The translations under genes and the position numbers were made by a program. This document shows, piece by piece, positions 1 to 8,100 of a DNA stretch of 64,000 bases; the stretch's first letter is position 1; every line of letters starts with the position of its first letter. The stretch is from Paracoccaceae bacterium (GTDB taxonomy: Bacteria > Pseudomonadota > Alphaproteobacteria > Rhodobacterales > Rhodobacteraceae). The stretch covers positions 1 to 64,000 of the forward strand of contig JAFIEO010000022.1 of assembly GCA_020832445.1 (NCBI GenBank), read 5' to 3'. The notes beneath the pieces were generated by a model. It saw only the letters and a list, made by a program, of their open reading frames with translations. It did no database searches and had not been told where the DNA came from.

Positions 1-115
1 CCCGAGTCAGAATAAGGTGATCACAAGCTCGTGATTTGCGTAAGCCCGAGGATTCTGTTGCCCATACGTTGCCCACTCCACGAGTTCCACAATGATCGCA
101 ATCCGCCGAAGTGAA

Positions 116-142
116 TTTATCTTTATATCTCATATAGATAAA
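116..142 (-). terminator. AT-rich imperfect palindrome just 3' of tRNA-Phe
   Basis: TTTATCT at 116-122 and AGATAAA at 136-142 are exact inverted repeats, and the inner ATAT blocks also pair with a two-base bulge. It starts directly after the CCA end of the minus-strand tRNA. It may help end or process the tRNA transcript, but the stem is AT-rich and weak. The remaining bases 1-115 show no gene I can support. Confidence 0.3.
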
Positions 143-217
143 TGGTGCCCGGGGGCGGAATCGAACCACCGACACGAGGATTTTCAATCCACTGCTCTAC
201 CCCTGAGCTACCCGGGC
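143..217 (-). tRNA. tRNA-Phe (anticodon GAA)
   Basis: Read on the minus strand this is a full cloverleaf with encoded CCA. The acceptor arms GCCCGGG and CCCGGGC pair perfectly, the T-loop reads GGTTCGATTC, and the anticodon loop is TTGAAAA, giving anticodon GAA (phenylalanine). The anticodon stem has one T-T mismatch at its second pair. The tRNA follows yacG on the same strand, 123 bases downstream of its stop. Confidence 0.96.
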
Positions 218-340
218 ACGGGTGTGTGAGTGTCACACGAAACGCAACTTCTTGCGCTGGGTGCGGGCTTCTTATGTCAGGGAAATCGTGCTGTCCAGAG
301 GGTTGTTGAAAAAACGCGGTGATAATCACCCGGAAAATTT

Positions 341-505
341 TTACGGGCTGTCGTCGGGGTCCAGATCCGGCAATTCCTCGACCTCGGGGCCGGGAATGGC
401 GTATTCCCCTTTAAGCCAGCGCGCCAGATCCACATCGGCGCAACGGCGCGAGCAGAAGGGTTTGAACGCGGGAACTGTCGCGCGTTTGCAGATCGGGCAG
501 GACAT
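341..505 (-). CDS. yacG: YacG, small zinc-binding DNA gyrase inhibitor
   Basis: A 54-residue protein too short for most gene finders. It has a four-cysteine zinc-binding pattern C3-x2-C6-x11-C18-x3-C22 (CPIC then FCSRRC), followed by the family's DLARWL segment and an acidic, proline-rich tail. YacG binds GyrB and inhibits supercoiling in E. coli; that function is family knowledge. The ATG overlaps the stop of the upstream RNase gene by one base (TAATG), so the two are probably translationally coupled. The order maf, RNase E/G, yacG is common in Rhodobacteraceae. Confidence 0.93.
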   Translation of the reverse strand: MSCPICKRATVPAFKPFCSRRCADVDLARWLKGEYAIPGPEVEELPDLDPDDSP

Positions 506-1539
506 TACAGACAGGCCGATAGCGCCACGCGGTCGCGTTTGCGCGTCAGTTCATAATTGCCAAGCGGCGTCCAGCCGGCCAGCACCGTATCGCGCCCGTC
601 CCGCCGGAAGCTGGCGCGCAGGGATTGCTCCAGCACCTGCCGGTCTTTCTTGGCGCAAGGTGCAAAATCAATCATCACCTGCCCGCCCAACCCGCGCAGG
701 CGCAACTGGCGGGGCAATTCGCGTGCGGCTGCAATATTCGCCTTCAGCCCCGCAGCGGGGCTGGTGTCGGGGCCGGTATTCACATCGATCGTGACAAATG
801 CGCTGGTCACTTCAACCTGCATATGCGCGCCCCCTGACAGGGGCACATGCGCCTGACGCAGGCTGTCTATGGCGTCGATTACATTGTGGCGCTGAAAACT
901 GTCTGCCGCATCATCCAGTGTGTCGGGCATGGCCCAGTCGCGCCACGCGGCCATATGCGGACCTGCTGCGGCCACAAGGGTTTCCGGCCCACCCGCAGAA
1001 TCGGCCAGCACCTGCCCGGCCAATTCACGCATCCGCGCGATGTCCTGTGCAATTTCGTCCTCATCCGCATCCGCACAGGCGGAGCGCAAGATCAGCCCCA
1101 TGCCGGTTTGTGCCCCCTTCATCGCGCTTTGCGCCAGACCGGCGAGGATTGCGCGCAGATCATCGTCCACAATCTGGCGCGAAATGTTCAACCCCGGCGC
1201 ATCGGGCGTGACAATCGCATAGCGGCTTTTGAACAAAAGGCGCGTTGTGACAGGGACAGCCTTGCCTTGTTCGGCAAGGCCCGTCACCTGCACCAGCACC
1301 GGATCACCGGGGCGCAGGCCCTTGGTCTGGCGCAGAAAGCCGCGCATCCCATCGGGCAAATCCACAAACGCCCCCCCCAACCCCTTGACGGGGCGGCCCA
1401 TTTTACCACGCAAAATGGTTTCGGGTGCAACAACACCATCGGGCAAGGCAAGAATGACATCATCCAGATGCCCGTCGATCATAAGCGCTGCGGCTTCCTT
1501 GCCATTGAACTGGTCAAGGGCAATCACACTGCCTTTCAT
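505..1539 (-). CDS. Short ribonuclease E/G family protein
   Basis: A 344-residue RNase E/G homologue, far shorter than RNase E (about 1000 residues) and shorter than RNase G (about 490). It keeps the catalytic core: an IDVNTG motif at 251-256 and a VMIDF motif at 288-292, whose aspartates correspond to the two metal-binding residues of RNase E. The zinc-link CPxCxG and the C-terminal degradosome scaffold are absent. It therefore looks like the short alphaproteobacterial paralogue and not the main RNase E. It overlaps maf by four bases (ATGA) and yacG by one, so the three form a tight unit. Whether it is catalytically active cannot be decided here. Confidence 0.88.
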   Translation of the reverse strand: MKGSVIALDQFNGKEAAALMIDGHLDDVILALPDGVVAPETILRGKMGRPVKGLGGAFVDLPDGMRGFLRQTKGLRPGDPVLVQVTGLAEQGKAVPVTTRLLFKSRYAIVTPDAPGLNISRQIVDDDLRAILAGLAQSAMKGAQTGMGLILRSACADADEDEIAQDIARMRELAGQVLADSAGGPETLVAAAGPHMAAWRDWAMPDTLDDAADSFQRHNVIDAIDSLRQAHVPLSGGAHMQVEVTSAFVTIDVNTGPDTSPAAGLKANIAAARELPRQLRLRGLGGQVMIDFAPCAKKDRQVLEQSLRASFRRDGRDTVLAGWTPLGNYELTRKRDRVALSACL

Positions 1540-2111
1540 GGGGTGTTATCCATTTTATAGCCTGCCGCGCGCAACAGGGTTAAAGTTTCGACCGCAGGCA
1601 GGCCCATGACGCCCGTATATGACCCGGATATCCACGGGATGAATGCGCCGCCACGGCCCTGAATGGCATAGCCGCCGGCCTTGCCCTGCCATTCGCCACT
1701 GGCAAGGTAGCCGTTCAGGTCGTCATCGGACAAGCGCTTCATCTTGACAGTGGTCACCTGTGTGCGCATCCAGTGCCTGCCTGCACGCCGCAACGCGACC
1801 GACGTGATCACCGAATGGCGCCGCCCCGCAAGTTTCAGCAGGAATTCCGCCGCCTGCGCGGCATCATGCGGTTTGCCCAGAATGCGACGGCCCAGCGCAA
1901 CGGTGGTATCTGCGCACAGCACGATATCATCATCATCTGCGGCAATCGCATCCAGTTTCGCGCGCGTCACCCGTTCGCAATAGGGACGCGGCAGTTCCTG
2001 CGCATGCGGGGTTTCATCGATATCGGCCGCGATAATTTCGTCCGGCACAATGCCAAGCTGTGCCAGAATTTCGCGTCGCCGCGGACTTGCAGACCCAAGG
2101 ATCAGGCGCAT
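1536..2111 (-). CDS. maf: Maf-like nucleoside triphosphate pyrophosphatase
   Basis: 191 residues, typical family length. The N-terminal [12 protein letters not shown] signature, an IDET segment near residue 32 and CADTTVALG near residue 66 identify the Maf/HAM1-like fold, which hydrolyses non-canonical nucleoside triphosphates (dTTP/UTP or modified pyrimidines) to monophosphates and pyrophosphate. This protects nucleic acids and has been linked to septum control in Bacillus. The gene lies three bases after the infA stop and overlaps the RNase gene by four bases, so it is probably co-transcribed from the infA promoter. Confidence 0.95.
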   Translation of the reverse strand: MRLILGSASPRRREILAQLGIVPDEIIAADIDETPHAQELPRPYCERVTRAKLDAIAADDDDIVLCADTTVALGRRILGKPHDAAQAAEFLLKLAGRRHSVITSVALRRAGRHWMRTQVTTVKMKRLSDDDLNGYLASGEWQGKAGGYAIQGRGGAFIPWISGSYTGVMGLPAVETLTLLRAAGYKMDNTP

Positions 2112-2114
2112 GCC

Positions 2115-2333
2115 TTATTTGAAGCGGTAGTTGATACGACCCTTGGTCAGGTCATAGGGGGTCATTTCGACTTGAACCTTGTCGCCGACCAGAACACGGA
2201 TGCGGTTCTTGCGCATCTTGCCTGCCATATGTGCGTTGATCTCATGGCCGTTTTCCAGCTCGACCCGAAACGTCGCATTTGGCAGGAGCTCCTTCACGAC
2301 GCCTGGGAATTCGAGCAGTTCTTCCTTGGCCAT
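2115..2333 (-). CDS. infA: Translation initiation factor IF-1
   Basis: 72 residues, the canonical length. It is a single S1/OB-fold protein with the IF-1 signature spanning [30 protein letters not shown] and a GDKVQVEM loop, ending in [11 protein letters not shown]-1 occupies the ribosomal A site and cooperates with IF-2 (also in this window) and IF-3. It heads the run infA-maf-RNase-yacG on the minus strand, with its own likely promoter in the preceding spacer. Confidence 0.98.
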   Translation of the reverse strand: MAKEELLEFPGVVKELLPNATFRVELENGHEINAHMAGKMRKNRIRVLVGDKVQVEMTPYDLTKGRINYRFK

Positions 2334-2374
2334 GGTGACTCCGTATTTAAATTCTGCGCAGAATTGCGCGTCGC

Positions 2375-2404
2375 TTAGATGATCGCTATTGTGGTCTTTT
2401 TCAA
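2375..2404 (-). promoter_or_regulatory. Candidate sigma-70-type promoter of infA
   Basis: On the minus strand a TTGAAA (2404-2399) and an ATCTAA (2380-2375) are separated by 18 bases, about 40 bases upstream of the infA start. The -35 box overlaps the last bases of the upstream nitrilase gene. Called by eye only. Confidence 0.4.
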
Positions 2405-3297
2405 GCGCTATATGGGGGCTTCACCACCTCTATCGGCCCCAAAATGCGGTTTTTCTGTTCATTCCAATGCGCATGGTTCAGAACGGCCCCCTCGCGGCGC
2501 ACCCGCGCTATGGCATCGGGATCAATTTCCGCGCAGGTCCAGCCAGGCTTATTCATCGCGGTTTGCGACACTATTCCGGTTTCAGGAAAGCCCAGATCCG
2601 GCGGGCCATAGATTGCGGCGGCCCCGACATTCATGTCGACCGCAGGGCACCACGGGGCCGGGCCGACTGTCGGGGCGTGCACACATACGCACTGGTTTTC
2701 CAGCGCGCGCGCCATCGACCCCACCTTAACGCGTGTATATCCCGCCAGTGTTTCGGTGCAGGACGGGGCCAGCAGGAACTCTGCGCCGGAATCGACCAGT
2801 GCGCGCGCCAGCAGCGGGAATTCGCTGTCGTAGCAGATGATCACCCCGATCTTGCCCAGCGCGGTATCAAAGACCTTTAGCCCCTGCCCCGGTGCAATGT
2901 CCCATTCTTCGCGTTCAAAACGGGTCATGATCTGTTTATCCTGATGCCCGATCACACCATCAGGCCCATACAGGACAGCGCGGTTCACCGGACGCGCGCC
3001 GCCTGCCATGGCAGGACCACTGGCCCCAAGGATATGCACGCCGTGCGCGGCGGCCAAACGGCAATGCAGCGCAGTGACCGCCGCGTGATGGGACATCACC
3101 TCATGCAGGGCTGCTTCCAGATCACCGGCAACGGCTGCGCCCCCAAGGCTGGCCAGTTCCATGGCGCCGTATTCAGGAAAAACCAGCAGGTCCGCGCCAT
3201 CAGCCACGGCTTTTGCAACCCAGTCGGTCAGCTTGTGTTCATATGCGGCCCAATCGGGCAGAAAATCCAGCGGATAGGCGGCGGCGGCTATTTTCAT
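2401..3297 (-). CDS. Carbon-nitrogen hydrolase (nitrilase superfamily)
   Basis: 298 residues covering one complete nitrilase domain. The catalytic triad is visible: Glu42 in [11 protein letters not shown], Lys121 in DKQIMTRFE and Cys155 in IICYDSEFP. Members hydrolyse amides, N-carbamoyl amino acids or nitriles in the cytoplasm; the substrate cannot be read from the sequence. The start overlaps the end of an upstream GNAT gene by four bases, and that gene overlaps a SnoaL-like gene in the same way, so the three are one translationally coupled unit. The GNAT neighbour suggests a small-metabolite acylation/deacylation module, which is inference. Confidence 0.92.
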   Translation of the reverse strand: MKIAAAAYPLDFLPDWAAYEHKLTDWVAKAVADGADLLVFPEYGAMELASLGGAAVAGDLEAALHEVMSHHAAVTALHCRLAAAHGVHILGASGPAMAGGARPVNRAVLYGPDGVIGHQDKQIMTRFEREEWDIAPGQGLKVFDTALGKIGVIICYDSEFPLLARALVDSGAEFLLAPSCTETLAGYTRVKVGSMARALENQCVCVHAPTVGPAPWCPAVDMNVGAAAIYGPPDLGFPETGIVSQTAMNKPGWTCAEIDPDAIARVRREGAVLNHAHWNEQKNRILGPIEVVKPPYSA

Positions 3298-3881
3298 AGG
3301 TGTTTCATCCAGAATTGTAGCGTTTTCGGGCTGTCCCCGTCTTGTCCCACATCACGCCATGAAAACTGCGCGGTAATACCTTGTAGCGGGCCGTAGCCGC
3401 GTTTGCGCCAGAACGCGTCCAGCGGGGTATAGGCAGCGGGGCGCGCGGGGTGGTCATCCGGTCGCATAACACTGCAAAACGCCACAAGCCCGAACCCGTG
3501 GGCGCACGCATGTGCCTCGCGCAACTCAAAAAAACGATGCCCCGCGCCCTGCCCGCGATAGTCCGGCAACAGCACGGATTCCGCGCAATAGAATATCTGC
3601 GACACATCATGCGGGCTGTGGGCGAAGGCCTGCGCAAATTCCGCATCTGCATCGGCCATGGGCAGGCCGGTGGCAGCGCCAACCAGTGTTTCGCCATCAA
3701 ATGCGCCCACCACAACAGCGCGGGGGTTGTCCCGATACACACGCAAATAGCTGCGTTCATAGTCCAGATCGCCATCGTATAAATAAGGCCAGTCGCGAAA
3801 CACGCTGATCCGCAACGCCGCCAGCCCATCGATCACCGGATCAATATCGGCCCCTGACAAGGACAGAAAACGCAGACTCAT
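3294..3881 (-). CDS. GNAT family N-acetyltransferase
   Basis: 195 residues. The acetyl-CoA pyrophosphate-binding loop is RGQGAG at 109-114, preceded by a beta strand with AESVLLPDYRG, as in GNAT motif A. The N-terminal half contains the paired strands expected of the fold (RAVVVGAFDGETLVGAAT). The acceptor substrate is not predictable. It overlaps its neighbours by four bases on both sides (nitrilase downstream, SnoaL-like upstream). Pairing of a nitrilase with a GNAT protein recurs in bacteria, which supports a shared pathway. Confidence 0.85.
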   Translation of the reverse strand: MSLRFLSLSGADIDPVIDGLAALRISVFRDWPYLYDGDLDYERSYLRVYRDNPRAVVVGAFDGETLVGAATGLPMADADAEFAQAFAHSPHDVSQIFYCAESVLLPDYRGQGAGHRFFELREAHACAHGFGLVAFCSVMRPDDHPARPAAYTPLDAFWRKRGYGPLQGITAQFSWRDVGQDGDSPKTLQFWMKHL

Positions 3882-4276
3882 GCCGAAACCTGTCTGATCC
3901 AGTCTTGCAGGTTGTAATAGGTTGTTATGCGCGTAATTTTTTCGCCCTTCAGCGCAAAGAACGACCCCGCAGGCAGGATATATGTCTGGCCGTTGGCCGC
4001 AGGCAGGCCCGGATCGGTTTGCAGATATTCGCCATGGACAGTGAATTCCGCAGCCGCGCGTGTGCCGTGGTCATTCACGAAAATCACCATATCGCGCAAC
4101 TGCTCGCGGTAGCTGACACCCATATGCGCGCAGAATTCAGCGAATTTCGCGCGGCCTTTGCGCATATCGCCCTGATTGACGAAATGTTCCACATCATCGC
4201 TGACAAGTGCCAGCATGGTTTTGGTATCACCGGTATTGAATGCCTCGAAATAGCGGTTGATGATCTCGCGGCTCAT
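3878..4276 (-). CDS. SnoaL-like / ketosteroid isomerase-related protein
   Basis: 132 residues with the NTF2-like cone fold pattern: an N-terminal helix INRYFEAFNTGD followed by MLALVSDDVEHFVNQGDMRKG, and later FFALKGEKITRITTYYNLQDW. Such small proteins act as isomerases, hydrolases or binding modules; no catalytic assignment is possible. It begins three bases after the phosphatase stop and overlaps the GNAT gene by four bases, so it probably belongs to the same operon. Confidence 0.82.
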   Translation of the reverse strand: MSREIINRYFEAFNTGDTKTMLALVSDDVEHFVNQGDMRKGRAKFAEFCAHMGVSYREQLRDMVIFVNDHGTRAAAEFTVHGEYLQTDPGLPAANGQTYILPAGSFFALKGEKITRITTYYNLQDWIRQVSA

Positions 4277-4279
4277 GTC

Positions 4280-4738
4280 TTACCTTTCTGTTGGCGGCCC
4301 GAACCGGCCCAGCAGCCGTTCCTTTATCTGGTCGCGGGTCTGGCGATAGGCGTCCAGCTTGGCCTCCCGCGTCTCTCCCAGACCGGACGGGTCCATGATG
4401 GGCCAGTATTCGACATCAATATGGGCAAAGCGCGTCAGTTCCAGCGCCTGACGCTGGCTTGCAGGTGACAGCGCCACAATCAGGTCGAACCCGCCCAGAT
4501 CATCGCCCCATTCGATCATTTCATCGAAAGACCGCGCGCGGTGGTGGTCCAGTTCAACCCCGTCTTCTGCGCTGACTGCAATTGAAAAGCCGTCAATGTC
4601 ACGGTCGCTTTTGACCCCCGCAGATTGCACATAGGCGCGTTGCCCATACATTTTTTTCATCAACCCTTCGGCGATCGGCGAGCGCACTGAGTTGTGGTCG
4701 CAACAAAACAAAATCGAAGAAGGGAAGCAACCCGCCAT
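4280..4738 (-). CDS. Low molecular weight protein-tyrosine phosphatase-like protein
   Basis: 152 residues. The P-loop is a CX5R motif with Cys13 and Arg19 (CDHNSVRS), preceded by the hydrophobic strand SSILF as in LMW phosphatases and arsenate reductases of the same fold. A distal MDPSG near 115-119 supplies the likely general-acid aspartate. The start codon follows the UPF0262 stop with no gap (TGAATG), so translation is coupled. This phosphatase/UPF0262 pair is a conserved neighbourhood in Rhodobacteraceae. Whether the substrate is phosphotyrosine or arsenate cannot be decided. Confidence 0.88.
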   Translation of the reverse strand: MAGCFPSSILFCCDHNSVRSPIAEGLMKKMYGQRAYVQSAGVKSDRDIDGFSIAVSAEDGVELDHHRARSFDEMIEWGDDLGGFDLIVALSPASQRQALELTRFAHIDVEYWPIMDPSGLGETREAKLDAYRQTRDQIKERLLGRFGPPTER

Positions 4739-5221
4739 TCAGCCCCCGAAATGCAAAACGCAAACCAGGGTGAACAAGCGCCGCGCGGTGTCTATATCCA
4801 TCTCGGCCTTGCCCTCAAGGCGCTCTTGCAGGATACGCGCGCCCTCATTGTGAATGCCCCGCCGCGCCATGTCGATGGCTTCAATCTGGCTGGGGGGCAG
4901 GCGCTTGACCGCTTCGAAATAGCTGCCGCAAATCTGGTAGTAATCCTTGACCACCTGCCGGAACGGCCCCAGTGACAGCTGCAATTCAGCTATCTGCGCG
5001 CCAGCTTCGTTCTTGATATCAATGACAAGGCGCCTGTCACGAATACCAAGTTTCATGGCAAAGGGGCCATCGGGCGCCAGCTTTCCATCACGGGCGGCCA
5101 GCACAAAACTGTTGTCTTCCAGCAGGTCGAACACTGCAACCTTGCGTTCTTGCTCGACCTCTGGTGTGGGGGTCGGCAATCCGCAATCATCGATATCTAT
5201 CTGGCAAATCCGGCTCATCAT
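4739..5221 (-). CDS. UPF0262 family protein of unknown function
   Basis: 160 residues matching the alphaproteobacterial UPF0262 family by its overall pattern: QIDIDDCGL near the N-terminus, a strand-rich middle with GPFAMKLGIRDRRLVIDI, then LSLGPFRQVVKDYYQICGSYFEAV and RRGIHNEG. No catalytic motif or membrane segment is seen. Two ATG codons are adjacent at the start (5221 and 5218), so the start is uncertain by one residue. It is fused translationally to the phosphatase gene, which suggests a shared role, possibly as its partner. Confidence 0.88.
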   Translation of the reverse strand: MMSRICQIDIDDCGLPTPTPEVEQERKVAVFDLLEDNSFVLAARDGKLAPDGPFAMKLGIRDRRLVIDIKNEAGAQIAELQLSLGPFRQVVKDYYQICGSYFEAVKRLPPSQIEAIDMARRGIHNEGARILQERLEGKAEMDIDTARRLFTLVCVLHFGG

Positions 5222-5363
5222 CGCTCTTTACACTGGGTTACAGAAACTTGATGCCCCGTCCTGACACTATACGCAAGGCGCTTAACCGCGATAACGCGCC
5301 GCTGCTAGTGCGCGGACGGTGCCCACAATACGCATATGATCGTGAAATTCCGTAATTTGCAGC

Positions 5364-5732
5364 CTAGCGCGCAGCGTTCGCGCAGAACACGTCATACACA
5401 ACTTCGATAATCCGCGCGGCGCGCTGGTCATGCAGGGAATAGTAGATGGTTTTCCCGTCCCTGCGGCACGACACAAGCCCTTCCAGCCGCAAACGCGCAA
5501 GCTGCTGGCTGACCGCCGCCTGACGTGACTGCAAAAGCTGCTCCAGTTCTGTCACGGATTTTTCGCCTGAAGACAGATGGCACAGAATCATCAGCCGCCC
5601 CTCATGCGCAAGGGCCTTCAGGAAATTCGATGCGGCCTGCGCCTGCTCTGTCATGTCCTGAGGGGCGACCCCCTCTGGATTTGTGTCTTTCATCTCAAGC
5701 AGATCGTCCGCGATGGTGCTGTCAATCTTCAT
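5364..5732 (-). CDS. ArsR-family repressor of the SqrR/BigR persulfide-sensing type
   Basis: 122 residues with an ArsR winged helix (EQLLQSRQAAVSQQLARLR as recognition region, then GLVSCRRDGKTIYYSL wing). Cys51 (in LMILCHL) and Cys117 (in YDVFC) are 66 residues apart, as are the two reactive cysteines Cys41 and Cys107 of Rhodobacter SqrR; the HEGRLMILCHL context also matches BigR/SqrR. Those proteins form an intramolecular polysulfide link and release sulfide-oxidation genes. An extra Cys89 is present. No sulfide quinone reductase or rhodanese-like gene is adjacent, so its targets lie elsewhere. The isolated position suggests its own promoter in the spacer at 5733-5920. Confidence 0.87.
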   Translation of the reverse strand: MKIDSTIADDLLEMKDTNPEGVAPQDMTEQAQAASNFLKALAHEGRLMILCHLSSGEKSVTELEQLLQSRQAAVSQQLARLRLEGLVSCRRDGKTIYYSLHDQRAARIIEVVYDVFCANAAR

Positions 5733-5920
5733 GGATCACCCCTAGAATCCCGGCACTGCCTGGCCGGGACGCAGCCGCGCGCGACATCACGCACAACAAT
5801 TGCAGTAAATCGAATATGTAAGCAAATCTGCGCAAAATGCAAGCCATGCAACCGGACTTGCGCAAAACTTGGCCTGAAACGCGGTTTAGGCGCAAAAACA
5901 GGCATATCAGGCATTGGAAA

Positions 5921-5946
5921 CGCCCGCTGAAACCAGTCAGCGGGCG
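5921..5946 (-). terminator. Hairpin terminating the rpsF-rpsR-rplI operon
   Basis: CGCCCGCTGA (5921-5930) and TCAGCGGGCG (5937-5946) pair over 10 bp with a 6-base loop, 22 bases after the rplI stop. The T-tract on the minus strand is short (TTTCC), so termination efficiency is uncertain. Confidence 0.6.
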
Positions 5947-5968
5947 CATCAGTCAGTTCCGGCTTGTC

Positions 5969-6583
5969 TTAAGCCTCGCGCGGGTCATCGCTTTCGCCAT
6001 GATTGCGGGGGTCATCATCGTCCATACCGGCAGCGCCGATATCGTCGAACAGTTCCGAGATTTCGAATTCAGCAGCGGCTTCTTCTTCAGCAGCCAGTTC
6101 CTGAATGGATTTACCGGAAGCCTGTAGTTCAGCTTCTTCGGCGGAACGTGCGACATTCAGATGAATCTTTGCTTCGACTTCGGGGTGCAGGGAAATTGTT
6201 GCACCATGCAGACCCAGCAATTTGATCGGCGTCGGAATGACGATCTGGCGGCGTTCGACTGTTACACCGGCTTCGGCCAGAAGATCGGTGACATCGCGCG
6301 GGCTGACAGAGCCGTAAAGCGCGCCGCCATCAGATGCCTGACGGATAACGATATAGGTTTCGCCATCCAGACGCTCGGCCATGGCCTGCGCTTCCTTGCG
6401 GGTTTCAAGGTTTTGCGCTTCCAGTTCCGCCTTGCGGGCCTCGAAGGATTTGATGTTGTCATCAGACGCACGCAGCGCCTTGCCTTGCGGCAGCAGATAG
6501 TTACGCGCGTAACCGGGCTTGACGCTTACGACGTCGCCCATCTGGCCCAGCTTGGCCACGCGTTCAAGAAGGATCACTTGCAT
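5969..6583 (-). CDS. rplI: 50S ribosomal protein L9
   Basis: 204 residues. The N-terminal RNA-binding domain has the L9 signature ([20 protein letters not shown] at 14-33), followed by the long connecting helix and the C-terminal domain with [13 protein letters not shown]. It is about 50 residues longer than the E. coli protein owing to an acidic Ala/Glu/Asp-rich tail, a known feature of Rhodobacteraceae L9. It is the last gene of rpsF-rpsR-rplI on the minus strand, 12 bases after rpsR. Confidence 0.98.
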   Translation of the reverse strand: MQVILLERVAKLGQMGDVVSVKPGYARNYLLPQGKALRASDDNIKSFEARKAELEAQNLETRKEAQAMAERLDGETYIVIRQASDGGALYGSVSPRDVTDLLAEAGVTVERRQIVIPTPIKLLGLHGATISLHPEVEAKIHLNVARSAEEAELQASGKSIQELAAEEEAAAEFEISELFDDIGAAGMDDDDPRNHGESDDPREA

Positions 6584-6595
6584 GTCTCGTTCTCC

Positions 6596-6823
6596 TTATT
6601 TCACGGCGTAAGGCAGAAGTGCCAGAAAGCGGGCGCGTTTGATGGCGCGGGCCAGCTCACGCTGTTTCTTGGCAGAAACGGCGGTGATGCGCGATGGCAC
6701 GATCTTGCCGCGCTCTGATATATAGCGCTGAAGCAGACGCGTATCCTTGTAGTCGATCTTGGGCGAATTCTCACCCGAGAAAGGGCACACTTTGCGACGG
6801 CGGAAAAATGGTTTTGCAGCCAT
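6596..6823 (-). CDS. rpsR: 30S ribosomal protein S18
   Basis: 75 residues, canonical length. It has the S18 core with [20 protein letters not shown] followed by [20 protein letters not shown]. It sits between rpsF and rplI in the standard order, with spacings of 19 and 12 bases. S18 binds the platform of the 30S subunit next to S6. Confidence 0.98.
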   Translation of the reverse strand: MAAKPFFRRRKVCPFSGENSPKIDYKDTRLLQRYISERGKIVPSRITAVSAKKQRELARAIKRARFLALLPYAVK

Positions 6824-6842
6824 GTCTTATACTCCTACTGGA

Positions 6843-7196
6843 TCAGGACGCGCGACGACGCGGTTCGCGCTCGTCACGTTTCTGCATCTGGGCAGAAGGC
6901 CCTTCTTCATGGGCTTCGACCTTGACTGTCAGAACCCGCATCACGTCATCATGCAGGCGCATCAGACGCTCCATTTCCTGCACGGCGCTTGCGGGCGCAT
7001 CGGTGCGCAGGAAGGCGTAATGCCCTTTGCGGTTCTTGTTGATCTTGTAGGCCATTGTCTTGACGCCCCAATACTCGTGTTCAACGAGTTTCCCGCCATT
7101 GTCGGACAGGACGGCACCAAAATGTTCGATCAGCGCTTCGGCCTGTGTATTCGACAGATCCTGACGCGCGATCATGACATGCTCGTATAGCGGCAT
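6843..7196 (-). CDS. rpsF: 30S ribosomal protein S6
   Basis: 117 residues starting MPLYEHVMIARQDLS. An open frame extends upstream, but this ATG is chosen because GGAGAT lies just ahead of it and because it matches the S6 N-terminus. Core S6 motifs YWGVKTMAYKINKNRKGHY and MRVLTVKVE are present, with a charged Arg-rich tail. First gene of rpsF-rpsR-rplI. The promoter should lie in the 261-base spacer shared with the divergent bioY gene; I could not pick a convincing -35/-10 pair. Confidence 0.97.
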   Translation of the reverse strand: MPLYEHVMIARQDLSNTQAEALIEHFGAVLSDNGGKLVEHEYWGVKTMAYKINKNRKGHYAFLRTDAPASAVQEMERLMRLHDDVMRVLTVKVEAHEEGPSAQMQKRDEREPRRRAS

Positions 7197-7457
7197 GCGA
7201 TCTCCAATCATGTATGTGGTACATTTCAAAAGGCGGGCCATCTTTCCACCCCCACCTACGAGAGCTGCACCGGTTCCATTGCTCGTGGAAAGACAGGGTT
7301 GCGCATAGGGCAGTTGCGGCCTGCTTGCAAGTGCATTCAGCCAGCAGGGCGGACAGAAACAGGATGATTTGGCGCTAACGCTGTTTGCGCCGCTTGCCAT
7401 ATGCGCCAAGTTTCAGCATAACCGACAACAACAGTTTGCAAACAAGAGGGGTCCATC

Positions 7458-8033
7458 ATGGCTCATACTACACCCTTGGTCACGGCACTTGGCGGCAATG
7501 ACACCATTGCCCGCAAGGTGGCGATGGTTCTGTTCGGTTCGGTTCTGGTGGCCATGTCGGCCCAGATCAGCGTGCCGATGTTTCCGGTGCCGATGACCCT
7601 TCAGACACTGGTAATTTCGTTGATCGGGCTGACCTATGGGTCGCGTCTGGCGGCGGCGACGCTGGTCACCTATCTGGCGCAGGGCGCGATGGGCTTTCCG
7701 GTCTTTGCTGGCGGGGCGGCTGGGCTGGCCTATATGGCAGGCCCGACAGGCGGTTTTCTGGTGGGCTTTGTCGCCATGGCATGGCTGACCGGCCTGCTGG
7801 TGGAACGCGGCATGAACCGTGGCTTCGCGCGCCTGTTTCTTGCGGCACTCATCCCCGCATTGCTGCTGTTTATCCCCGGTGTTCTATGGCTGTGGGTCAT
7901 CACACCGCTTGATCTTGAAGCGGCCTTTATGGCGGGTGCACTGCCCTTCCAGCTTGGTGGTGTCGTGAAATCCGCCGTTGCCGCACTGATTGCGACGGGG
8001 GCCTGGGCTGCGCTGAAATCGCGCGTTGGCTAA
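7458..8033 (+). CDS. bioY: BioY, biotin-specific S component of an ECF transporter
   Basis: 191 residues with about six hydrophobic segments and the BioY signature: QISVPMFPVPMTLQTL in the first loop and a later GPTGGFLVGF motif. BioY binds biotin in the cytoplasmic membrane and normally works with the EcfT/EcfA energising module (BioN/BioM). No bioM or bioN is adjacent, so it is either a stand-alone BioY or uses ECF components encoded elsewhere. A strong ribosome site (GAGGGG) precedes the ATG and a terminator follows, so it is monocistronic. I did not find the usual alphaproteobacterial BioR box (TTATNNATAA) in the spacer. Confidence 0.95.
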   Translation: MAHTTPLVTALGGNDTIARKVAMVLFGSVLVAMSAQISVPMFPVPMTLQTLVISLIGLTYGSRLAAATLVTYLAQGAMGFPVFAGGAAGLAYMAGPTGGFLVGFVAMAWLTGLLVERGMNRGFARLFLAALIPALLLFIPGVLWLWVITPLDLEAAFMAGALPFQLGGVVKSAVAALIATGAWAALKSRVG

Positions 8034-8051
8034 GGTATTGTCAGATACTGC

Positions 8052-8080
8052 AAAAGGCGGGCCGTGTGCCCGCCTTTTTT
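8052..8080 (+). terminator. Rho-independent terminator of bioY
   Basis: AAAAGGCGGGC and GCCCGCCTTTTTT form an 11-bp stem with a short loop and six Ts, starting 19 bases after the bioY stop. The A-rich left side could also serve minus-strand transcription. Confidence 0.9.
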
Positions 8081-8100
8081 CATGGCGGATGTGGTTTGAA

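Noticed and set aside
505-1539. The RNase E/G protein as the main RNase E
   Set aside because: It is only 344 residues long and lacks the zinc-link cysteines and the scaffold region.
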